From contig NZ_SWBQ01000004.1 in assembly GCF_005116445.1 (NCBI RefSeq), forward strand, positions 372,001 through 436,000: a stretch of DNA of 64,000 bases. Direction: 5' to 3'. Below, one piece after another: positions 18,817 through 26,641 of the stretch. This DNA is from Pedobacter frigoris (GTDB taxonomy: Bacteria; Bacteroidota; Bacteroidia; Sphingobacteriales; Sphingobacteriaceae). The position numbers were made by a program, and so were the translations under genes. The first letter of the stretch is position 1. Every line of letters begins with the position of its first letter. The notes beneath the pieces are model-generated. The model did not search any database. It worked only from the letters and a program-made list of their open reading frames with translations, and was not told the origin of the DNA.

Positions 18817-20295
18817 ATGAGAACCACATCATTAATCTACAGCAGTTGCATGCTTGTCCTCCTAAACGCAAGCTGCACAAAAAGCAAATTGGATACCGTT
18901 GAAGGTAAAACTTTAGCAGCTAAAGACCTGCATAAATCTGCGGGTGTATTACCGCTTGTACCAGGTACGGACACCTCCAAGTATGCTGCTGCCAGAATTT
19001 TTCCAGGATTGGTAGGTCCCAATGAACCACGACTTGCCAATCAGATCGTTCCGCTGGATCTTACATATACCCAGGTAACGACAGCCGACCTTAAAATATC
19101 CAAGGCTCCTGATGCATGGTTGAGTACCGGATTATATGCGCCTGCAGGAGAGTTAATTACGATTGTGGTGCCTCCAAATACTCCCGGACTTGAGGTTCAG
19201 ATCGGGGCTCATACGGATAACCTGACTTCTGCAGATCCTGCAACACGTAAGCGGGATCCAATTATCTTCACAAAAAATGCACTGGTATCGGGCACCAATA
19301 CAGCGCGAAATCTTTATGGCGGACAAATCTGGATCAGGGTTGCTAATCCTCTTGGAAGTATTGTAAACCTGACCATAAGCGGAGCTGTAAAATCTCCTGA
19401 TTTTGTGAGAGATCAAACTACAGATGCACAATGGCAAACGATGATTGCCAACACAACGGTACCATTCTTTGAATTGCGCGGAAGAAGGTTGATCCTGACC
19501 CTGGAAACCAAAAGATTGGCGACCTATCCTATAGCTAGTCCTACAGCATTAGTAAATAAGTTTGACGATAAAATATACCACGACATGATGGCCTGGTATG
19601 GTTGGTCGTCTACAACATCCAATGTAAAAAACAGGATGCCTGGAGTTCCATGGCGTATTGTACATGACATTCAGCCTAGCGCTGGTGCACAGCACGCCGG
19701 ATATCCTGTGGTAGCTACAGCAAATAACAGCTATTTCTCTCAGGCCGTAGATATCAATCAGTGGACCGGAGGAAACTGGGGTTCATATCATGAAATAGGG
19801 CACAACATGCAAATGGGAGGCTTGTGGAGCTGGATTGACCTTCAAGAGGTTTCGAATAATATATTCTCTCTTAAAGTGACCAATCGCGCAGGCTATAAAC
19901 ATTCTAAAATAGCACAAATGATGCCTGCTGTTCTTGCCTTTACGTCTACTCCCAACCCAAATAATACGAAGCTGTTTACTTCAGCAAGTTTGGACGTAAG
20001 ATTTGGGCTGTTTATGCAGCTTATGGAAAAATATGGTTATGGAATCATCACATATATGTCTAATACAGCAAGAGCGAGTACGCTTGATTTTAGCACCACG
20101 GCATATCCCAACTCTGTAATCAGGAACCAGAAAAAGCTGGATTATTTTTATGAACTGATATCTGATTATACCGGTAAAAATATGCTGCCATTTTTAAATG
20201 CATGGGGTATTTACCCTAGTTCAGCAGCACAAACATTAGTGGCGTCCGAACACCCAATGCTCATTGAGCAGGTTTGGTTGTACGACCCAAGTTAA
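18817..20295 (+). CDS. M60-like zinc metallopeptidase 2
   Basis: A tandem paralogue of the preceding gene, 492 residues, lipobox NASC. The zinc motif falls at identical residue numbers (H325, E326, H329, E344 in DLQEVSNN), and long stretches such as VPWRIVHDIQPS and QAGYPVVATAN-type segments are shared. Differences concentrate in the N-terminal third and in residues around 300-340, which would alter substrate recognition. Both copies are intact, so they have probably diverged in glycan or peptide preference. The gap to the next gene contains a perfect 13-bp hairpin. Confidence 0.88.
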   Translation: MRTTSLIYSSCMLVLLNASCTKSKLDTVEGKTLAAKDLHKSAGVLPLVPGTDTSKYAAARIFPGLVGPNEPRLANQIVPLDLTYTQVTTADLKISKAPDAWLSTGLYAPAGELITIVVPPNTPGLEVQIGAHTDNLTSADPATRKRDPIIFTKNALVSGTNTARNLYGGQIWIRVANPLGSIVNLTISGAVKSPDFVRDQTTDAQWQTMIANTTVPFFELRGRRLILTLETKRLATYPIASPTALVNKFDDKIYHDMMAWYGWSSTTSNVKNRMPGVPWRIVHDIQPSAGAQHAGYPVVATANNSYFSQAVDINQWTGGNWGSYHEIGHNMQMGGLWSWIDLQEVSNNIFSLKVTNRAGYKHSKIAQMMPAVLAFTSTPNPNNTKLFTSASLDVRFGLFMQLMEKYGYGIITYMSNTARASTLDFSTTAYPNSVIRNQKKLDYFYELISDYTGKNMLPFLNAWGIYPSSAAQTLVASEHPMLIEQVWLYDPS

Positions 20296-20303
20296 TAACA
20301 GAA

Positions 20304-20340
20304 ATGGTTGTAGTTGGGCTTGTAGCACAACTACAACCAT
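20304..20340 (+). repeat. Perfect 13-bp intercistronic hairpin
   Basis: ATGGTTGTAGTTG (20304-20316) is exactly complementary to CAACTACAACCAT (20328-20340), with an 11-nt loop. No T-run follows; the next gene starts 9 nt later. It therefore looks like an mRNA-processing, stability or translation-control structure within the operon, not an intrinsic terminator. Confidence 0.75.
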
Positions 20341-20349
20341 ATAATTTAA

Positions 20350-22119
20350 ATGAAATTGTATAAAATGAAAAATAAAGTAAAATCACACCGCCCCTACAGG
20401 TCCTTTGCATCGGTAACCGCTGCGATAGTATTGGCACTGTTTTGTTTACAAGGTTGTAAAAAGTATTACGATCCGCCATTTGTTTTTGAAGAACAGGCTG
20501 TAAATAACAAAAAGAAGAGAAAAGTACTCTTGATCAGTGTAGACGGAGCTACGGGCGAGGATGTAAAAACAATAATGCCACCACAAATAGCAGAACTACT
20601 AAAAAACAGTAAATACTGCTGGAACGCGTCCAGTGATTTTAAATCAAATGACGGAAGCACCTGGAAAAATATCATGACAGGAGTTGGTGTTGGTAAACAC
20701 GGCATTATTGACAATACATTAGAGATTCCTTCTGCTGATGATGGTGACGAACATGCTACTGTGAATTACTATCCAAGTTTTATCGAGCGTTTGCAGGAAT
20801 CCGGTAAAATGAAATATTCTGTAGGTATAACGCCATGGAAGACCCTTGCTGATAAATTGTTCATCTACGGTACGCAAGCTATCACAGTAGCAAACGATGC
20901 GGCGGTTAAAGATTCTACTTTAAACAAAATCAATGAACAAAAAAATGACCTGATCATCGCTGATTTTACAAGTGTAAGTGATGCAGGTAAGCAATATGGT
21001 TTTTCTGCTGATGTTCCTGAATATAAAAATGCAATGCTTACTGTAGACGGGTACATTGGGGAAATTGTGGGGGCTTTGAAAAAGCGTAAGACCTACAGTA
21101 GTGAAGAATGGCTCGTAATCATTACTTCGAATCACGGCGGAACCGGTAAAAGCTATGGTAATGGTTCTGCCAGAGACAGGAATATTTTTATGGCTTATTA
21201 CAATCCAAAATTTCAACCGCTGGAGATTACTTCGCCAAGTGGATTCGATGCAGTTAAGCTGAGCGCCGGAACAATTTTAGGAAAAGTTCCTGCTTCAAAA
21301 GCTGGCATCTATAATCTCGGGTTAACAGGAGAATACACCATTGAATTCAAATTAATGATAAATAGTTTTGGGACTCAAAATGCTCCTATTTTTCTTAAAA
21401 CAAATAGTGCTGCTAACAGTAATCCAGGTTGGTGGTTTGTACACAACGGATCTACTGGCAGCTGGAGATTTGCACTTAGAGGGAGTCAATTACCTGCTGT
21501 TTCTCAATCGATAAAAACGTTAAACTCTGCAGACCCTAAAATGGTGATCAATAAATGGTATACAATTGCCGCAAAAATTTATATGCTTTCTGGCAAACGC
21601 TACATGATGATTTACCAGGATGGAGTGCAGGCGGCAGCAGCACCGATTGAACTCACTGGTCAGGATATATCAAATGATATTGATTTGCAGGCAGGATGGA
21701 AGTCAGGTTTTGGAAATAATGCCAATCAAACCATAATGAATATCAAAATATGGAATACGGCTATTCCTGATTCAAAACTTGTCAGCAATGTGTGCTCAAC
21801 TTTTGAAACACCTGCTGATCCTTATTACAATAACCTGATTGGCTACTGGCCTGCTAATGATGGCTTAGGCGAATTTGAAAACATCAGCCCTCTTGGCCAA
21901 AAACGAGATTTTATATTATCAGGAGCTTACTCATGGCAGTTGGTAACACCTTATACCTGTGGCTATGTCGCCCCTGTTATTTCCGGGCTCCAAATGCAGA
22001 TGTCTAATAATGACATTGCGCCCCAACTGTATTATTGGTTTGGAGCTGCCATTGGTGATACCTGGGGGCTTGATGGTAAAGTATTCCTTACCCCTTATGA
22101 ATCTGAATTTATAAAATAG
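20350..22119 (+). CDS. Degenerate alkaline-phosphatase-like / LamG lipoprotein 2
   Basis: A paralogue of the 15600 gene with the same layout: lipobox CLQGC, AlkP-like domain ~58-280, LamG ~325-490, C-terminal GYWPANDGLGE region. D65 (SVDGATG) and the nucleophile position T104 (TWKNIMTG) are kept. The D-x-x-G-H box reads SDAGK (S210, K214), and the SDHGG box reads SNHGG (N261, H262). A different subset of ligands is lost than in paralogue 1. An internal ATG at 20365 could also be the start. Probably a surface binding protein; a residual or altered hydrolytic activity cannot be excluded from sequence. Confidence 0.75.
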   Translation: MKLYKMKNKVKSHRPYRSFASVTAAIVLALFCLQGCKKYYDPPFVFEEQAVNNKKKRKVLLISVDGATGEDVKTIMPPQIAELLKNSKYCWNASSDFKSNDGSTWKNIMTGVGVGKHGIIDNTLEIPSADDGDEHATVNYYPSFIERLQESGKMKYSVGITPWKTLADKLFIYGTQAITVANDAAVKDSTLNKINEQKNDLIIADFTSVSDAGKQYGFSADVPEYKNAMLTVDGYIGEIVGALKKRKTYSSEEWLVIITSNHGGTGKSYGNGSARDRNIFMAYYNPKFQPLEITSPSGFDAVKLSAGTILGKVPASKAGIYNLGLTGEYTIEFKLMINSFGTQNAPIFLKTNSAANSNPGWWFVHNGSTGSWRFALRGSQLPAVSQSIKTLNSADPKMVINKWYTIAAKIYMLSGKRYMMIYQDGVQAAAAPIELTGQDISNDIDLQAGWKSGFGNNANQTIMNIKIWNTAIPDSKLVSNVCSTFETPADPYYNNLIGYWPANDGLGEFENISPLGQKRDFILSGAYSWQLVTPYTCGYVAPVISGLQMQMSNNDIAPQLYYWFGAAIGDTWGLDGKVFLTPYESEFIK

Positions 22120-22137
22120 CGCTCAACTATAACCTCT

Positions 22138-22165
22138 GGCTGCAAATACTAAAATATTTGCAGCC
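22138..22165 (+). repeat. Perfect 11-bp intercistronic hairpin
   Basis: GGCTGCAAATA (22138-22148) pairs with TATTTGCAGCC (22155-22165) around a 6-nt loop. It is followed by an A-rich, not a T-rich, stretch and sits 27 nt before the next start codon. It is the second of three such structures in this operon. Confidence 0.75.
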
Positions 22166-22192
22166 ATTTAAAAAACTTTTAACCAAACCAGT

Positions 22193-24451
22193 ATGAAAAG
22201 ATATTTCTACTATTCTATTCAGGTAGTACTCTTATTGATCGTGTTCATGGCCTGTAAGAAATTGGCCAATGATTCATTAGATGTAGTACCTGTTGTAAAA
22301 GCACCGCTCAGTGTTTCAGTAATTAATGACGATGATCAACTTCCTGTTGCAGGAGTAAAGGTGATCATCAGCCGCAAGATATCGTCAAAAGGGGATTTTG
22401 TTCGTGTAGATACCATTAGAACAAATGCGCAAGGTCAATTGAGCCTTGAATTGCCGTATCCAAATTACCTTAAAGTTGAAGTAGATACGACTTACTATCA
22501 CACAGCGGTTCAGGAATTAGAATTCCTGAATGAAAATGGAGGTGAAGTGACTTTGCATACAACGCCTAAATATGGTATGTCTCCATTAGACATCACTGTA
22601 ACGGATCAGGCTAATGTGCCACTGCCTAACTTTTCTTTAGCAATATCTACCAAATCTCCTGATCAGACTAATTTTTTTTCAACAGGTCCCGAAAATAGTG
22701 ATGCAAATGGGAAGCTGATGGTTTCATTACCATATCCAAATGACGTTCGCGTTGCCGTGGGCGATACTATGAAGTATTTCCCTGATACCGTAACAGCTCA
22801 GCTTAAAAATGTCAGGGGTGCGACAGTTGCGCTAAAAGCAGAATTAAAGCCTTTAACTGTTCCCTTGGAAGTAACTGTTTTGGATAAAGACAATAATGCT
22901 CCATTAGCTGATATCAGCATAGCAGTATTACAGAAACTTACCGGAGAAGCTGATTTTAAAGACATAGGTTTGCTAGCAAACACAGGTTCAAATGGAAAAG
23001 TAACATTCAATGCCCCGTTTGAGGGAGAAGTTCGTATTATGACAGCAGATGATCTTTATAGTACTCCGGCGGAGGTAATTACAAGAATGGCTTATGAGAA
23101 AAACAGAAAGGTAACACTTCTGTCTAAGGCTCTTACACCAAAAGCTCCGGTTGAAATCAGTGTTTTCGATCAAAGCAACTCACAAATTTTGCCGGGAATA
23201 AGTGTTAAAGTCAGCTATAAGCGTACAGGACAGACAGTTTTCACTGAAGAAACTACAGCAATTACAGGTGAGGATGGGAAATTAAATGTTAGTGTACCTT
23301 TTTCTGGTGAAATGAAGTTTGAAGTAATTAATGATGCTTATTTCGCTGATAAATCAGTTACGGCTCAAAATGTTGGTTCAGGTGCTAAGAAAATAGATCT
23401 TCCTTTGACGCTTGCTACTGCAAAATATCCAGAGCCAATAACAACCAGCCTACAGGTAAGTACACTAAAGCTAAATAATGCAATAACCCTTGCTGCTCCT
23501 ACAGATGTTGTAACCGATAGACGCGGTAACACTTATATCTGTGATCAAAATAACAATAGAATTGTTCGCGTGAGTAAAAGTGGAAATACTACGGTTCTTG
23601 CAGGAAGTGGAACAGCAGGTACAACAGATGGAACGGGAACAGGCGCAACCTTTAATAAACCTTGGGGATTGGCATTAAATGATGCCGGAACAATTCTCTA
23701 CGTTTCCGATAATAGCGGACATAAAATTAGAAGGGTTAGTATTAACCTTTCAACGATGGTTGCAGCGGTTACAACCATTGCAGGTACAGGGTCTACCGGA
23801 ACACTTGATGCAAACGGTACAGCTGCCACATTTAACAGGCCGGCGGGTCTTGCCCTCGACGAAACATCAGGAACATTATACGTAGCAGATTACAGCAATA
23901 ACAGGATTCGCAAAATAGCATTGAACAGCAGTAATGCCGTTACAACAGTATCTTCAACAGTTGTATACGCTCCTGTGGCACTCGCATTGAATCCTGCAAA
24001 AACATTAGTATATGTAGGAGCATTTGGTAATACATTTGGTTCAACAGGAAGCCAGTTGATGAGATTTACACCAACCGGAACGAGAACGGGATTAAAAGGG
24101 CAAATTGACGATAATTATAATAACCCTTCTGGTTTATTTATCAGTCAGGCAGGTAAGATATTTGTATCAAATGACCAGGCCCATATGATTTCTCAACTTG
24201 CAACTGAGGTTGCGGCAAGTGGATCAGGAAATGGAACTTCAACTTTTAGCTATGTTGCAGGATCACCAACATTTACTACCACCGTGACAAATGGTGTTAC
24301 AGGGACACCAGGAAATGTTGACGGATCAGCTACAACTGCTAGGTTTACAAATCCTTGGGGCATCAAGTACAATACCTTTACAGGTAGCTTCCTGATAGCC
24401 GATCAGGGAAATAATAGCATTAGAATAATGAAATCTAATACAATTAATTAA
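22193..24451 (+). CDS. Multidomain lipoprotein: four Ig-like repeats plus NHL-type propeller
   Basis: Lipobox VFMAC. Residues ~38-410 contain four related beta-sandwich repeats of ~90 residues, each with a core 'PLxVxVxDxxxxPLPxxxxxVxxK...G...TxxxGKLxVxxPxxxxVxV', resembling Cna-B/carboxypeptidase-regulatory-like folds. Residues ~440-752 form an NHL propeller (PTDVVTDRRGNTYICDQNNNRIVRV, PWGLALNDAG, PAGLALDETSGTLYVADYSNNRIRKI, NPWGIKYN). There is no enzyme motif. This is the last gene before the hairpin at 24514, so it closes the SusCD operon. Probably a long stalked surface binder whose repeats hold the propeller away from the membrane. Repeat count is by eye. Confidence 0.75.
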   Translation: MKRYFYYSIQVVLLLIVFMACKKLANDSLDVVPVVKAPLSVSVINDDDQLPVAGVKVIISRKISSKGDFVRVDTIRTNAQGQLSLELPYPNYLKVEVDTTYYHTAVQELEFLNENGGEVTLHTTPKYGMSPLDITVTDQANVPLPNFSLAISTKSPDQTNFFSTGPENSDANGKLMVSLPYPNDVRVAVGDTMKYFPDTVTAQLKNVRGATVALKAELKPLTVPLEVTVLDKDNNAPLADISIAVLQKLTGEADFKDIGLLANTGSNGKVTFNAPFEGEVRIMTADDLYSTPAEVITRMAYEKNRKVTLLSKALTPKAPVEISVFDQSNSQILPGISVKVSYKRTGQTVFTEETTAITGEDGKLNVSVPFSGEMKFEVINDAYFADKSVTAQNVGSGAKKIDLPLTLATAKYPEPITTSLQVSTLKLNNAITLAAPTDVVTDRRGNTYICDQNNNRIVRVSKSGNTTVLAGSGTAGTTDGTGTGATFNKPWGLALNDAGTILYVSDNSGHKIRRVSINLSTMVAAVTTIAGTGSTGTLDANGTAATFNRPAGLALDETSGTLYVADYSNNRIRKIALNSSNAVTTVSSTVVYAPVALALNPAKTLVYVGAFGNTFGSTGSQLMRFTPTGTRTGLKGQIDDNYNNPSGLFISQAGKIFVSNDQAHMISQLATEVAASGSGNGTSTFSYVAGSPTFTTTVTNGVTGTPGNVDGSATTARFTNPWGIKYNTFTGSFLIADQGNNSIRIMKSNTIN

Positions 24452-24513
24452 ATATCTCAATTGATATGAATGCATATGGAATAGTCATCTATGCGCATTC
24501 TTAAAATAAATAA

Positions 24514-24544
24514 AAATCCCGGGTGCTTTAAGCACCCGGGATTT
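24514..24544 (+). terminator. Perfect 14-bp hairpin between SusCD operon and PL8 gene
   Basis: AAATCCCGGGTGCT (24514-24527) pairs exactly with AGCACCCGGGATTT (24531-24544) around TTA. It is GC-rich and very stable, preceded by an A-run and followed by ATTTCATCC, so the U-tract is short. It ends 14 nt before the PL8 start codon. It may be a weak terminator or attenuator of the upstream operon, and could also block ribosome access to the PL8 gene. Confidence 0.7.
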
Positions 24545-24558
24545 CATCCGTATAAAGA

Positions 24559-26607
24559 ATGAGTAAAAGATATCCTGCATTTTATATTCTATTGCTGCTG
24601 ACAACTAAAGCAATAGCCCAGGTCAATACTGACTTTGAAATGGTAACTGCCCGTTGTAAGCAACTTGTTTTTAGTGATACAGCATATGCCAATGAACAGA
24701 GCCTCCAGTTGACTTACGAAATGGACACCCGTCTCAATCCTAAAACCATACTCAATTCTATTGAGGAAGAAGGTTGCTGGGAAGAGATAGACTACGCATC
24801 CAAACAGCGCAGTAAGTGGGAGACCTCCTGGCACCTCTACAGGGTAATGTCATTGTGCAAGGCCTGGAAAAAAAATAACGATAACAACTACCTGCAAGCC
24901 ATCCACAAAAGCCTGAACTATTGGATTACAAAAGATTTTTTGTGCAATAACTGGTGGCACAACCAAATTAACGTACCATATATATACTCCAATATCATGC
25001 TCGTTCTTGGAGACGCTGCTAATGCAGAAGAGAAGGAGTTCTTCAATAAAAAGATGATATCCAGAGTGGCTATGCAGAAGTATGCGATAGGACAAAATAA
25101 AATCTGGAAACACGATATCGAAGCCCGGATTGCTCTAGTCCAGCAAAACCCAGAAGCTTTTAACGAGGCCATCCAAAATATGCAAACTGTAATTGTTAGC
25201 TCCACCCGAGAGGGAATCCAGCCTGATTATTCATTCCAGCAACACGGTACGATGCTCCAGTTTGGAAACTACGGTATTCATTATACAAACAGTCTTCTTT
25301 TCTGGCTCAGTGTAACCGCTAAAACCAAATACGCCTTTGAACCTGCTAAACAAAAAATACTGTTTGACTACATCTCCAACGGTTTAAGATGGTCAGTATA
25401 TAATGGCGCCATGGACATCACTGCTATTGGCAGACAACTAAGAGATCAGGCAGAACAAAAAAGAGCCAGTAACCTAAATGATAATTATAACCTATTACGT
25501 AAGCTTGGAACTGATTCTCTGTGGCGCTTCGCTGTGGATGGCTTTGCTAGTGCCAGCCAGTTGTCCCGTAACCCTTTGATTGGTAATAAAAGCTTTTGGA
25601 GAAGCGACTATATGATTAATCTAAGCGAAGGAAAATACCAGCTGAGTGTGAAAACTCATGGTCCTTTTTCCACCAAAGTTGAATCTATAAATAGTGAAAA
25701 CCTCAAGGGTGCATTCTTAAATGACGGCATCACGATGATTCGCTATACAGGAAAAGAATACTTGAACATAGCACCCCTGTGGAACTGGACAATGCTGCCG
25801 GGAAGTACACTGGATACTACCATGAATCCTGCCTCAAATCAAATATTTGAAACCAATAATAAATCAGATTTTGTAGGTCAGCTATCTGACGGCAATGCGG
25901 GATTTTCCGCAATGGACTATAACCGGTTGGGCGTACACGCGCATAAAAGTTACTTTTTTATCAAAAATATGATGATCGCTCTGGGGGCAGGAATACAGGC
26001 TGATACCATTCAGCATGTAGTGACTACGATCGATCAAAAACTCAATAAAGGAAAACTGCTGCAAAGTAAAAACAATAAAGCCTGGTGGTCTGGTGGGGTA
26101 GGTTATAAACTATTAGATCTGAAAAATATCGTAAAAACACGTATACAGTCGAGAAAAGGCGATTGGGGAGATATAGATGCTGCCTCAAAAGGAGAACTGG
26201 TTAAAGCGTCTGTATTGAGTATTTTTATGAGCCATAAGCAAAATGACACTTATGCTTATCTGGCGCAAACAGGTGTAAGCGCTAAGCAATTCAATACATT
26301 TACCAGTCAATCCACCGTTAAGGTAGTAAAAAACACTACTGATGTACAGGCAATTCAGTCTGAAAACCTAATTATGGTGGTGTTTTACAAAGCCGGTCAT
26401 CTGAAGTCTGATCAATACGAGATAGCAGTAGATAAACCATGTATGGTCATGGTTAGCAGAACAGGAGGAAAGCCGGTTGCCTGGATTTCAGATCCGACCA
26501 GAAAAGCACAATTAATAAACCTTAAATATGGCAAGCAAAATGCGGAGATTAGTTTACCGTCCGGTATGTATGCCGGATCTGCTGCAAAACACAACTTTGC
26601 CGACTGA
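24559..26607 (+). CDS. Polysaccharide lyase family 8 (chondroitin AC / hyaluronate lyase-like)
   Basis: An exported lyase (signal peptide ends IAQ, residue 21) that would cleave uronic-acid polysaccharides by beta-elimination. The (alpha/alpha) toroid part shows NWWHNQINVPY (131-141) and catalytic positions matching the Pedobacter heparinus chondroitinase AC pattern: N180 (GQNKIW), H229 (FQQHG), Y238 (GNYG), R292 (AIGRQLR). The H-to-Y distance (9) and H-to-R distance (63) equal those I recall for that enzyme (H225, Y234, R288). The beta-sandwich C-terminal half is present; 682 residues is normal. It precedes a fucosidase and lies near a GH88, its usual downstream partner. PL8 is confident; the choice among chondroitin, hyaluronan or another uronic-acid glycan is not resolvable. 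Confidence 0.88.
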   Translation: MSKRYPAFYILLLLTTKAIAQVNTDFEMVTARCKQLVFSDTAYANEQSLQLTYEMDTRLNPKTILNSIEEEGCWEEIDYASKQRSKWETSWHLYRVMSLCKAWKKNNDNNYLQAIHKSLNYWITKDFLCNNWWHNQINVPYIYSNIMLVLGDAANAEEKEFFNKKMISRVAMQKYAIGQNKIWKHDIEARIALVQQNPEAFNEAIQNMQTVIVSSTREGIQPDYSFQQHGTMLQFGNYGIHYTNSLLFWLSVTAKTKYAFEPAKQKILFDYISNGLRWSVYNGAMDITAIGRQLRDQAEQKRASNLNDNYNLLRKLGTDSLWRFAVDGFASASQLSRNPLIGNKSFWRSDYMINLSEGKYQLSVKTHGPFSTKVESINSENLKGAFLNDGITMIRYTGKEYLNIAPLWNWTMLPGSTLDTTMNPASNQIFETNNKSDFVGQLSDGNAGFSAMDYNRLGVHAHKSYFFIKNMMIALGAGIQADTIQHVVTTIDQKLNKGKLLQSKNNKAWWSGGVGYKLLDLKNIVKTRIQSRKGDWGDIDAASKGELVKASVLSIFMSHKQNDTYAYLAQTGVSAKQFNTFTSQSTVKVVKNTTDVQAIQSENLIMVVFYKAGHLKSDQYEIAVDKPCMVMVSRTGGKPVAWISDPTRKAQLINLKYGKQNAEISLPSGMYAGSAAKHNFAD

Positions 26608-26641
26608 TCGATACGTTAACTTGCAACAACAAACACACAAA

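Noticed and set aside
26528..26641. Long N-terminal extension of the fucosidase
   Set aside because: It overlaps the PL8 gene in another frame and precedes the real signal peptide at 26642.
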